Origin: an uncultured Clostridia bacterium | GTDB lineage: Bacteria; Bacillota; Clostridia; Oscillospirales; Acutalibacteraceae | Direction: 5' to 3' | Length of the DNA stretch: 8,645 bases | Assembly (NCBI GenBank): GCA_946405565.1 | Contig: CAMJHU010000054.1 | Coordinates: forward strand, 1 to 8,645 | Shown: positions 1-7,751 of the stretch, one piece after another | Layout: each line of letters opens with the position of its first letter | Numbering within the stretch: position 1 is the stretch's first letter | Made by a program: the position numbers and the translations under genes | Notes under the pieces: generated by a model | Databases searched by the model: none | Seen by the model: only the letters and a program-made list of their open reading frames with translations | What the model was told of the DNA's origin: nothing

Positions 1-20
1 TCTGTGGTGGTGGAAAACTA

Positions 21-1583
21 CTATGAATTTCCGACCGTAAAGGTCACGGTTTCGCCGCTTGTGGCAGTGACCGATTCCGGCTGCCGGGTCACGGTGAGGT
101 TGGTCAGCCGCATGAACGCCGCGTGGGACGTTGCCTGCGCGCCGTACCGATTGGTCACGGTGCAGCGCACCGCGCGACCGTTGTTGAATTCATCCAGCAC
201 CGCGCTGTATGTGGCGTCGGTCACTTCCGTATCCAGCCAGGTTTGACCCTCATCGTCGGAAATCTGCCAGAAATAGGTCAGACCGTCGTCGTTGACCACA
301 GGGGTAAAGGACACGGTATCGCCGTAATGACCCGCGGCGGAGGCGGGATGTTCGATGAACCGGACGCGGCTGAGAATCATGCGGGCGGATTGGGAGGTAA
401 TCCGGCTGCCGAACTGGTCGGTGACAATACAGCGCACCAGCCGTCCTTCGGTGGATTCGGTCATGATGTCGGTATACACCGATGTGCGCTGGGAGGTGTT
501 GATCCAGGTATCCCCCAGATCGTCCGAGGTCTGCCACCGATAGCTCACATCGTCGCTGTCGGTTCCGATTTCAATGGAAACCGCGCAGCCTTCGCCGGCA
601 ATGCCGTCCTCGGGCTGCCGGGTGATATTGAGCAGATCGGGCGCGCCGAGATAACCGGGTCTGTCCCATTCACAGAGAAAACCGATGGCGGTGGCGGCAT
701 CGAACTGGCTGCTGACACACCATTTGTTGTCGGCTGCCATCTGAACCCAGTTGCGGGTCGTGTCGTTGGCGGGAGCGCCGTCCTTCCAGTTGGCGTAGGA
801 AAAGCTTTCCCCCGTCACCCATTGGAAGCTGTTCTCATTTGCCTGATCGGTCAGACCGATCCAATAGGCGGGACGCGCGCCTTTGCCGGTGAGGGCATTG
901 ACGATTTTCTGTTCACCGGCAGTGGTAATCGTGACCAGATGTCCGCCGAGTGCCTCGCATTTTTCCTTGGCGTCGCTCCAGGTGAGCACGTCGTTGAAGA
1001 GCGCATAGGTACGACCGCCTGCCGAAAGCATACGGTCGGTGCTGAGGGTATCGTCCTCGGGCAGTTCCCAGCCGTCTGACCAGCGGAAAAAGCGCAGATC
1101 GGTCTCGGTTGCATAGGAAACCCGCCGGTTGACATAGGTGAGGGTCGCGGTACCGTCGTTCCATTTCCGGTTCTGTTCGATGACGGTAAAGGTACCGTCG
1201 TCGTTGACTTCCTTGACGATGAACCAATGGGTGCCCTGATTGCCGATATCGCCGGGACGGGGCGTCTGAATCAGGTCGAAGGTGGTGTCGCCTGCCGTGT
1301 CAACAGGCGTGGCGCCGGGGACAAGATTGTCCGGGATGATGCCGTACACATAACCGTAAAAATTCCGGACATAGCTCTCGCTGCTGTAATTGCCGGTGTC
1401 GGAATTGTTCAGCCCGGGGATATAGACCGCCGGTATGTCATGAAACCAGTCTACTTCCTGGACATCCTCCGTGACAGGCACGGTCGCCTGGACGGAAGCC
1501 GCGAAAACCGGCGCGGGAAACGCCATTGCCACAGCGGTGGTCAGGCTGAGTGCCGGCAGCAGTGCGGACAGTTTCTTTTTCAA
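21..1583 (-). CDS. Secreted CHAP-like/C-type lectin/Ig-like protein, catalytic Cys lost and C-terminally shortened paralogue
   Basis: Predicted secreted protein of 520 residues. I start it at TTG 1583: AGAGGGG lies 7 bases upstream, and this start gives a clean signal peptide (Lys-rich start, hydrophobic core, cleavage near 28 after PVFA). The in-frame ATG at 1622 sits inside the -10 box of the gene's own promoter, so it cannot be used from that promoter. Domains: papain/CHAP-like about 40-170 (Ser68 where the neighbour has Cys; His119 and Glu136-Gln-Asn138 kept); C-type lectin domain about 186-306 (WIGL 241-244, Cys209 and Cys304, but Trp-Cys-Val at 288-290 in place of Trp-Asn-Asp); two full Ig-like repeats about 318-493; a third cut off after roughly 25 residues by tandem TAG stops. 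It aligns without gaps to the protein at 1793-3544. The papain-like domain is probably inactive, so the protein may act as a binder. Its target is unknown. The 20 bases beyond the stop show nothing further. Confidence 0.85.
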   Translation of the reverse strand: MKKKLSALLPALSLTTAVAMAFPAPVFAASVQATVPVTEDVQEVDWFHDIPAVYIPGLNNSDTGNYSSESYVRNFYGYVYGIIPDNLVPGATPVDTAGDTTFDLIQTPRPGDIGNQGTHWFIVKEVNDDGTFTVIEQNRKWNDGTATLTYVNRRVSYATETDLRFFRWSDGWELPEDDTLSTDRMLSAGGRTYALFNDVLTWSDAKEKCEALGGHLVTITTAGEQKIVNALTGKGARPAYWIGLTDQANENSFQWVTGESFSYANWKDGAPANDTTRNWVQMAADNKWCVSSQFDAATAIGFLCEWDRPGYLGAPDLLNITRQPEDGIAGEGCAVSIEIGTDSDDVSYRWQTSDDLGDTWINTSQRTSVYTDIMTESTEGRLVRCIVTDQFGSRITSQSARMILSRVRFIEHPASAAGHYGDTVSFTPVVNDDGLTYFWQISDDEGQTWLDTEVTDATYSAVLDEFNNGRAVRCTVTNRYGAQATSHAAFMRLTNLTVTRQPESVTATSGETVTFTVGNS

Positions 1584-1590
1584 GAGAATA

Positions 1591-1597
1591 CCCCTCT
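1591..1597 (-). promoter_or_regulatory. Ribosome binding site fixing a TTG start
   Basis: AGAGGGG on the minus strand lies 7 bases before TTG at 1583-1581, which is followed by three Lys codons and a signal-peptide core. This decides the start codon of the shorter lectin paralogue in favour of TTG over the upstream ATG at 1622. Confidence 0.75.
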
Positions 1598-1620
1598 TTC
1601 CAGATTTGTAAGATAACGCC

Positions 1621-1650
1621 ATTATAGCACAAATTAAGCGGGGTTGTCAA
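1621..1650 (-). promoter_or_regulatory. Sigma-A type promoter of the shorter lectin paralogue
   Basis: On the minus strand a perfect -35 box TTGACA (1650-1645) is followed by an 18-base spacer and a perfect -10 box TATAAT (1626-1621). Transcription would begin near 1614, giving a leader of about 30 bases before the TTG start. The stretch upstream (1651-1742) is AT-rich for this window, and I see nothing else in it. The promoter makes this gene independent of the operon that ends at the terminator just upstream. Confidence 0.85.
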
Positions 1651-1742
1651 TCATTCTGCGGAAAAGCGTACATAAAATAACGGGAAGACGTCGTATTGTG
1701 TATAAACCGCAATTTGTTGTTAATCATATGGTGCTGCGAACC

Positions 1743-1783
1743 AAAATCCCCCGCGCACCGTCGTATGACAGCGTGCGCGGGGG
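1743..1783 (-). terminator. Hairpin terminator after the full-length lectin gene
   Basis: An 11-bp perfect GC-rich stem (1748-1758 pairing with 1773-1783, CCCCCGCGCAC against GTGCGCGGGGG) closes a 14-base loop. On the minus strand it is followed by ATTTT, a short T tract. It begins about 10 bases after the stop codon of the 1793-3544 gene, which fits intrinsic termination. The T run is short, so some readthrough is possible. Confidence 0.75.
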
Positions 1784-1792
1784 AAGGGGAGA

Positions 1793-3544
1793 TTATTTGA
1801 TTTTCATCGAGGCGGATTGGGAGGTGACGGCATTGCCGTATTTGTCGGTGACGACGCAGCGCAGGTAACGCCCGTTGTTCTGGTCGCTGAGGGTGGTGCA
1901 ATAGGTCGCTTCGGTACCCTTGCTGCCCCGCCAGGTTTTGCCCTGATCGTCGGAAAGCTGCCACTGATACGCAATGCCGGGACCCTTGGCGGTCACGGTG
2001 AATTTCACGAGATCGCCGTTCAGCGCGGTGACGGGGGAAGGCTGACCGGTAATTGCCAGCGAGGTGACCTTCATGTAGGCAGTATCGGATTTTTTGGAAA
2101 CGCCGTACTTGTCGGTCGCCACGCAGCGGATATATCGTCCGCTCTTGGCGGCGGTCAGCGTGGTGGTATAGGTCGCGCCGGTGGTCTTGCTGGTGTTCCA
2201 TGTTTTGCCCTGATCGTCGGAGAGCTGCCACGCGTAGGTGACGCCCTCACCATTTGCCTTGGCGGTGAACCGCACACTGTCGCCGTCCTTGGCGGTGACG
2301 GGCGCGGGCTGGAGGGTGAACCGGATCTGGCTGAGAATCATGCGGGCGGATTGGGAAACCACCCGGCTGCCGTACTGATCGGTGATCACGCAGCGGACAT
2401 ACCGTCCGTCGTTCTTCTCGCTGAGGGTCGCGCTGTATGTCGCGGTTTTACCGGAGCTGTCGCGCCATGTCCTGCCCGCGTCGTCGGAGAGCTGCCACTG
2501 ATACTTCAGACCGCTGCCGTCCGCCTTGACCTTAAAGGTGACGGTGCTGCCGCTGCCGGCTTTGACGTCGGACGGCTGGGCGGTGATGGAGAGAAGCTCC
2601 GGCGCGCCGAGATAGCCGGGTTTGTCCCATTCGCAGATAAAGCCGATGGCGGTGGAGAGATCGGTGCTGCCGTTGTCGTTCCATGTGTTGTCGGCGGTGA
2701 GGTGAACCCAGTTGCGGCTGCTGTTGATGCGGGGACGGTCTTCCGCCCAGTGGGTGTAGGAGAGCGCCTCCCCCGTGACCCATTGGAAGCTGCCTTCCTC
2801 CGCCTGATCGGTCAGACCGATCCAGTAGGCGGGACGTATACCCTTGTCGGTGAGCAGTTCAATAAGCTTCTGTTCGCCTTCCGAGGTGACGGTGACGAGA
2901 TGACCGCCGAGCGCTTCGCACTTTGCCTTGGCGTCATCCCAGGTCATCACGTCGTTGAAGAGGGCGTAGGTTTTGCCGTTTGCCGAGAGCATACGGTCGG
3001 TGCTGAGGGTATTTTCCACGGGCAGTTCCCAGCCTTCCGACCAGCGGTAGAAATGCAGACCGCTGTCGGTTTCATAGGACACGCGACGGTTGATGTAACA
3101 GACGGTACCCGTGCCGTCGTTCCATTTCCAGTTCTGCTCGATGACCGTGAAGGAGCCGTCGCTGTTGACCTCCTTGACGATGAACCAATGGCTGGATTTG
3201 TTGCCGATGTCGCCGGGACGGGGCGTGTCCACGGCATAGAAGGTGGTTTTGCCGTCGGGGTCCTTGGGGATGGCGTTGGTGAAGAGATTGACCGGCACAA
3301 TGCCGTAGACCTTGCCGTAGAAGCTCTTGACGTAGCCCGCGCAGCTGTAAGTGCCGCTGTTGGAATTCCCGGTGCCGGGAATATAGAGGGACGGCACGCC
3401 GTAGAAGGTATCGACGGTCTGATTTTCCTCGGTGATGGTCACTTTGGCTTTGGCGGTCGCGGCGAACGCCTGCGACGGATATGCCAGCGCAGCGGCGGTA
3501 AAGAGAGTGAGTGCCAGAAGCAGCACGGATAATTTGTGTTTCAT
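1793..3544 (-). CDS. Secreted protein: CHAP/papain-like domain, C-type lectin domain, three Ig-like repeats
   Basis: Predicted secreted protein of 583 residues. ATG 3544 is chosen because GGAGG sits 8 bases upstream and a typical signal peptide follows (cleavage near 28, after QAFA). Residues about 40-170 resemble papain-fold CHAP/NlpC-type domains, with putative catalytic Cys68 (in YSCAGYV), His119 (in SHWFIV) and Glu136/Asn138 (in VIEQNW). Residues 186-306 are a C-type lectin domain: W..A...C at 202-209, GGHLV, YWIGL, and GFICEW with the Cys209-Cys304 pair. It has a Trp-Asn-Asp calcium-type motif at 288-290 but no clear EPN/QPD partner motif. Three Ig-like repeats of about 85 residues follow (about 318-405, 406-493, 494-583), each with a W-Q-L-S-D-D core and a GRY-RC-TDKYG end. 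There is no LPXTG, transmembrane tail or SLH domain, so attachment, if any, is non-covalent. A peptidoglycan or glycoprotein substrate with lectin targeting is plausible; the enzyme activity is inferred. Confidence 0.88.
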   Translation of the reverse strand: MKHKLSVLLLALTLFTAAALAYPSQAFAATAKAKVTITEENQTVDTFYGVPSLYIPGTGNSNSGTYSCAGYVKSFYGKVYGIVPVNLFTNAIPKDPDGKTTFYAVDTPRPGDIGNKSSHWFIVKEVNSDGSFTVIEQNWKWNDGTGTVCYINRRVSYETDSGLHFYRWSEGWELPVENTLSTDRMLSANGKTYALFNDVMTWDDAKAKCEALGGHLVTVTSEGEQKLIELLTDKGIRPAYWIGLTDQAEEGSFQWVTGEALSYTHWAEDRPRINSSRNWVHLTADNTWNDNGSTDLSTAIGFICEWDKPGYLGAPELLSITAQPSDVKAGSGSTVTFKVKADGSGLKYQWQLSDDAGRTWRDSSGKTATYSATLSEKNDGRYVRCVITDQYGSRVVSQSARMILSQIRFTLQPAPVTAKDGDSVRFTAKANGEGVTYAWQLSDDQGKTWNTSKTTGATYTTTLTAAKSGRYIRCVATDKYGVSKKSDTAYMKVTSLAITGQPSPVTALNGDLVKFTVTAKGPGIAYQWQLSDDQGKTWRGSKGTEATYCTTLSDQNNGRYLRCVVTDKYGNAVTSQSASMKIK

Positions 3545-3574
3545 GATGTTTTCCTCCGTGTGCAGTATGATTTT

Positions 3575-4836
<1,262 letters not shown>

Positions 4837-4853
4837 AGAAACAGTACCTCTCC

Positions 4854-6392
4854 TCAGATCTTCGCGTCGTTTTCTCCGTCTGTGCCGTCAGCGCCAGCCA
4901 GCAGCAGTTTACCGCCTGCCGTTTCGGTGAGCGCACTGATGGCGGTGACCGTTTCGCGGCAGCGCTGCCACTGTGCGTCGTCGGCAAACAGGGTGGGACG
5001 TTCCTCCGCGGCAGCATAACGCGCCGCCTCCAGCACCATATATTTCATCGGGGCGTTTTCCTCTCCCGACGAAGTGTTTTTGAGCAGGAAAAGGGGGAAA
5101 TACCGTCCGCTTTCCACCTCAATGGAACCGTTTTTGGCGCGTACCAGTTTAAGACTCACCGTCATGCTGCGGGACATGGCGGCATTGGCGGCGGAAGCCT
5201 TTTTCTTTTCGGCGGAGAGTTTTTTCTTCTGTTCGTCGGTCAGGGATTTCGACTTGCCCAGTGTTGTGAGTGTCTTGCTGCTATATGAATTGTCGCCGCA
5301 GATCACGCCCAGCGAATAGAACACATAGCAGTCCTTTTCCGCGGCACCCTTTATGATTTCCACTTGCATCGGCACGCGGGCGCCGAAGCCCACCACCACG
5401 TCCGCCCCTGCCTGCGCGAGCTTTTTGGCGGCGTCACGCATGAAATCGCTGGGTTCCAGACTGCCCGCGCTGCCCCAGTTGACGCAGATCACGAAGAATT
5501 CCGCGCCGGAAGCACGCATTTTGGCGATATCGGAAGCTGCCCGTTCCGCGAGTTCATCGGCGTCGGGGTCGCACTGCGCGATGTAGGTTTTCTGTTCGGC
5601 GGTGAGGGCGGGAAGGTTGTCGCCTGTGGCGAGTTCACGGCAGTTGTAGCCCGCCAGTCCCAGACAGACGCCGCCGCGGCGGATGACGCCGGAATTGAGC
5701 CGGCGGGGGTCGTTGCGGGTCAGACCGACCACACCGACGGAATGGGCGTGGAGGTTGGCGATGGACTGGCACATACCGTTGTAGCCGTTGGCAAAGGCAT
5801 AGGGATTGGCGCCCATCACATAATGAATACCGGCGTCGGCTATTGCCTCGGCGAGCGCGTCGGGATAATTCATACCGGTATCAAAGCCGCCGAGAGAATC
5901 GACGCGGCGGTCCTTGCCGTAGGCGTCGATCTGTCCGCAGAGTCCCGCGACGGTCAGATCACCGGACAGCGCGCCGGAGAGTTCGGAGAGATAATGGTGA
6001 TAATTATACCCGCTGTCGCCGGCGGCGCAGTCGGTCATATCCTGAGTGGGCATGATCTCGCCGCCGAGGGTGAGGGTCAGACCGTCGGGGGTATCGTCGG
6101 CGGGCAGGTCGTCCAGGGCGATCTGCCGGCTGCCGGACTGCAGTGCCGCCGACACCAGAATGGCGCCGATCAGGGTCGCAAATCCCACCACCATCACCAC
6201 ACAGAGCCGTGTGAAGCGGTCGGCGTCCACGCCGTCCACCAGCCGCCGACGGGGACGCGCCGCGTTGACCGTACCCCTTCCGGCGGGGTTTTCGGACGAA
6301 GCGCCGTGGCGGAAGATACCGCCGAACCACACGGCTATGCGGGCTAACCCCCGGACAGGAGCAGCGGCGGTATTTTTGAGTAATTTGTTCAT
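4854..6392 (-). CDS. Membrane-anchored CapA/PgsA-like protein with altered metal-site motifs
   Basis: Protein of 512 residues with a basic cytoplasmic N-terminus, one membrane segment at about 63-84, and an extracellular domain. The start at 6392 is preceded by an AGAAAGGGA ribosome site. The domain order matches the CapA poly-gamma-glutamate capsule family (metallophosphatase fold): LGGEIM 109-114 for the usual GDxM; GLCGQ 150-154 for NLE; GANPYAF 194-200 for the ANNHxLD loop; VNWGSAG 304-310 for HWGxE; AGADVVVGFGARVPMQ 328-343 for the GAD..IGHHPH region; then FYSLG 358-362. The scaffold Gly/Ala positions survive, but nearly every Asp, Glu, Asn or His expected to hold metal has changed. A Lys-rich, possibly helical stretch lies at 377-402. 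It follows the multidrug-export-family gene by 31 bases. Likely a non-catalytic surface protein; ligand unknown. Confidence 0.75.
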   Translation of the reverse strand: MNKLLKNTAAAPVRGLARIAVWFGGIFRHGASSENPAGRGTVNAARPRRRLVDGVDADRFTRLCVVMVVGFATLIGAILVSAALQSGSRQIALDDLPADDTPDGLTLTLGGEIMPTQDMTDCAAGDSGYNYHHYLSELSGALSGDLTVAGLCGQIDAYGKDRRVDSLGGFDTGMNYPDALAEAIADAGIHYVMGANPYAFANGYNGMCQSIANLHAHSVGVVGLTRNDPRRLNSGVIRRGGVCLGLAGYNCRELATGDNLPALTAEQKTYIAQCDPDADELAERAASDIAKMRASGAEFFVICVNWGSAGSLEPSDFMRDAAKKLAQAGADVVVGFGARVPMQVEIIKGAAEKDCYVFYSLGVICGDNSYSSKTLTTLGKSKSLTDEQKKKLSAEKKKASAANAAMSRSMTVSLKLVRAKNGSIEVESGRYFPLFLLKNTSSGEENAPMKYMVLEAARYAAAEERPTLFADDAQWQRCRETVTAISALTETAGGKLLLAGADGTDGENDAKI

Positions 6393-6423
6393 GCTGTTTC
6401 CCTTTCTCCCGTTGGGTGAGAAT

Positions 6424-7014
6424 TCACGAGACCGTCACGCTGTGATCGGAGAGCAGGGAGGAGAGATAATCTCTGATACCCGTCAGCAGGTCCCCCAGCA
6501 GCTGCAATTCTTCAGGCCATTGACCGGAAATCAGCCCGTCCACAATCATGGAGCCGAGCGTCATAATCAGCGCCGCGCAGATCATGCCCAGCAGAATCGT
6601 GACAAACGCGCTTTTGACCTTCATTTCGAGCAGGGCGGCGATGAGAGCGCCTGTCCACGCGCCGGTGCCGGGAATGGGGATGGCGACGAAGAGAAACAGT
6701 CCCCATTTGCTGTATTTGAGCACCTGATCCTTTTTTTTATCAGCCTTGCCCTCGATCCACACGGCGAGCGGGTGGAAGAACTTGGTGGTTTTGAGCCACG
6801 CGATGACCGGACGGATCAACAGCAAAATAAACGGTACGGGGAGAATATTGCCCGCAATCGCAATGGGCAGCACTTCCCACATGGGCATCTGAAGCACCAC
6901 CATACCAAAGGGAATCGCGCCTCTGCATTCGATAAGGGGAATCATGGAGATGAAGAACACCGCCAACTGGGGCGGGAAATTCTCCTGAAAGAAGGTTTGT
7001 ATGGTTTCTATCAT
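6424..7014 (-). CDS. Small multidrug export family membrane protein (COG2426/Sm_multidrug_ex type)
   Basis: Integral membrane protein of 196 residues, near the usual family length. Hydrophobic segments lie at about 15-40, 47-74, 102-130 and 134-160. Two signatures are recognisable: IPLIECRGAIPFG (25-37) and AIPIPGTGAWTGALIAALL (111-129). The latter is the re-entrant Pro/Gly-rich loop typical of this family. Residues 88-102 form a Lys-rich cytoplasmic loop. The family name comes from early annotation and the true substrate is not established. ATG 7014 is the only reasonable start; its ribosome site is weak (GGAG, 11 bases upstream). It is the first gene of the leftward operon, about 38 bases from the predicted transcription start. 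Confidence 0.85.
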   Translation of the reverse strand: MIETIQTFFQENFPPQLAVFFISMIPLIECRGAIPFGMVVLQMPMWEVLPIAIAGNILPVPFILLLIRPVIAWLKTTKFFHPLAVWIEGKADKKKDQVLKYSKWGLFLFVAIPIPGTGAWTGALIAALLEMKVKSAFVTILLGMICAALIMTLGSMIVDGLISGQWPEELQLLGDLLTGIRDYLSSLLSDHSVTVS

Positions 7015-7058
7015 AATGTCACACGCTCCAAACCGATTGAAGATGGATATTCAAAATA

Positions 7059-7087
7059 ATTATACTATAATGAGATGAAAATTTCAA
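7059..7087 (-). promoter_or_regulatory. Sigma-A type promoter of the leftward operon
   Basis: On the minus strand TTGAAA (7087-7082) is followed by a 17-base spacer and TATAAT (7064-7059). Transcription would start near 7052, about 38 bases before the multidrug-export-family gene. The three genes down to 3604 have short gaps and no other good promoter, so they form one transcription unit that probably continues into the full-length lectin gene. Confidence 0.8.
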
Positions 7088-7185
7088 CACAAAAAACGAA
7101 AAAAAACAGGGCAACCGCATGAGTAAGGAACTATGCAGAAATCATTCATACATTAACAAATGATGAACAAAACGGTGACAACGAA
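7088..7185. other. Intergenic stretch without recognisable content
   Basis: This is part of the 422-base divergent intergenic region. It is AT-rich, with A runs near 7090-7107 and a weak 6-bp inverted repeat (ATCATT 7141-7146 with AATGAT 7159-7164). I see no gene, promoter or binding site that I can defend. Confidence 0.4.
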
Positions 7186-7229
7186 AATGTGGGGGGACGT
7201 TTTTCCCCATTCACGCCGTCCCCTACATT
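7186..7229. repeat. GC-rich inverted repeat in the divergent intergenic region
   Basis: AATGTGGGGGGACG (7186-7199) pairs imperfectly with CGTCCCCTACATT (7217-7229): AATGT and GGGGACG arms with one internal irregularity and a 17-base loop. It is followed by a small CGAAG/CTTCG hairpin (7246-7250 with 7257-7261) and then the tandem 7-bp repeat. The arrangement looks like a composite dispersed repeat element. There is no T tract after the arm, so an intrinsic terminator is unlikely. Confidence 0.55.
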
Positions 7230-7261
7230 GGTTCTATTCCAAGCGCGAAGCGTTTCCTTCG

Positions 7262-7288
7262 TTATTCATTATTCATTATTCTTTATTC
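7262..7288. repeat. Tandem 7-bp repeat (TTATTCA-type)
   Basis: Two perfect TTATTCA units (7262-7268, 7269-7275) are followed by TTATTCT (7276-7282) and a partial TTATTC (7283-7288), then a T-rich tract with TTCATTTTTTC. The unit length, sequence (one C/T difference), orientation and T-rich tail all match the repeat at 3577-3610. The repeat ends just upstream of the rplU promoter, and its AT-richness could act as an UP-element-like region. Confidence 0.7.
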
Positions 7289-7306
7289 TTTTTTCATTTT
7301 TTCTGC

Positions 7307-7335
7307 TTGACATACCGCTTTTGGTGTGCTACAAT
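7307..7335 (+). promoter_or_regulatory. Sigma-A type promoter of the rplU-prp-rpmA operon
   Basis: A perfect TTGACA (7307-7312), 17-base spacer and TACAAT (7330-7335) make a strong promoter, as expected for a ribosomal protein operon. The predicted start near 7342 leaves a leader of about 95 bases before rplU. Confidence 0.87.
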
Positions 7336-7340
7336 CATAT

Positions 7341-7436
7341 AGCCGCTTATTGCGGGCTTTTTAAGTCTGACGGTTTTTCTCCCGTCTCCGCCCGACAGTA
7401 GCGAGTCTTGTAAAAAAAGGCAGGTGCCGTAAAGTT
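7341..7436 (+). promoter_or_regulatory. Structured 5' leader of rplU, candidate L21-type autoregulatory leader
   Basis: The leader begins with an AGCCGC/GCGGGCT hairpin (7341-7346 with 7352-7358, one bulge) followed by five T residues. Next, GACGG (7369-7373) can pair with CCGTC (7382-7386); alternatively CTGACGG (7367-7373) can pair with CCGACAG (7392-7398) with one mismatch. The two pairings exclude each other. The ribosome site is AGGTG at 7422-7426, 10 bases before the ATG. Firmicutes rplU operons are known to carry an L21 leader RNA. I cannot confirm that this sequence matches that family's consensus. Confidence 0.5.
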
Positions 7437-7742
7437 ATGTACGCAATTATCGAAACAGGCGGAAAGCAGTTCAAGGTGGAGCAGGGCGACGAAATCTATG
7501 CCGAGCTTCTCAATGCCAACGCGGACGATGTCGTAGCGCTCAAGGTGATCGCTCTCGGCGGCGAGGACGGAATCAAAGTGGGCAGTGACGTGGAAAACGC
7601 CAAGGTCATGGCAAAGGTCGTCAAGAACGGTAAGGCGAAGAAGATCACGGTCTTCACCTACAAGCCCAAGAAGAGTTCTTCCCGCAAGATGGGTCACAGA
7701 CAGCCCTACACCAAGCTGGCGATTACCGAAATCATCGCGTAA
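7437..7742 (+). CDS. rplU: 50S ribosomal protein L21
   Basis: Complete bL21 of 101 residues, the normal length. It opens with the hallmark MYAIIETGGKQFKV and has the basic KKITVFTYKPKK stretch (68-79), the RKMGHRQPYTK motif (83-93) and a typical ITEI C-terminus. bL21 binds 23S rRNA in the large subunit. It is the first gene of a three-gene operon behind a strong promoter and structured leader. prp begins 9 bases after the stop. Confidence 0.98.
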   Translation: MYAIIETGGKQFKVEQGDEIYAELLNANADDVVALKVIALGGEDGIKVGSDVENAKVMAKVVKNGKAKKITVFTYKPKKSSSRKMGHRQPYTKLAITEIIA

Positions 7743-7751
7743 ATTCCCGCT

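Noticed and set aside
1817..3532. 571-codon open frame on the plus strand opposite the full-length lectin gene
   Set aside because: Its translation is low-complexity Gly/Val/Ala/Asp-rich with no domain. The minus strand encodes recognisable lectin and Ig domains. This is a shadow of codon bias in GC-rich coding DNA.
1793..3544. Diversity-generating retroelement target (C-type lectin fold)
   Set aside because: There is no reverse transcriptase or template repeat in the window. The lectin domain is internal rather than at the C-terminus, and the two paralogues differ throughout rather than at clustered adenine positions.
7186..7229. Intrinsic terminator between the divergent operons
   Set aside because: No T tract follows the arm on either strand, and no gene ends nearby; both flanking genes point away from it.
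7015..7436. tRNA or other known RNA gene in the intergenic region
   Set aside because: I found no cloverleaf, T-loop consensus or other RNA signature outside the rplU leader.
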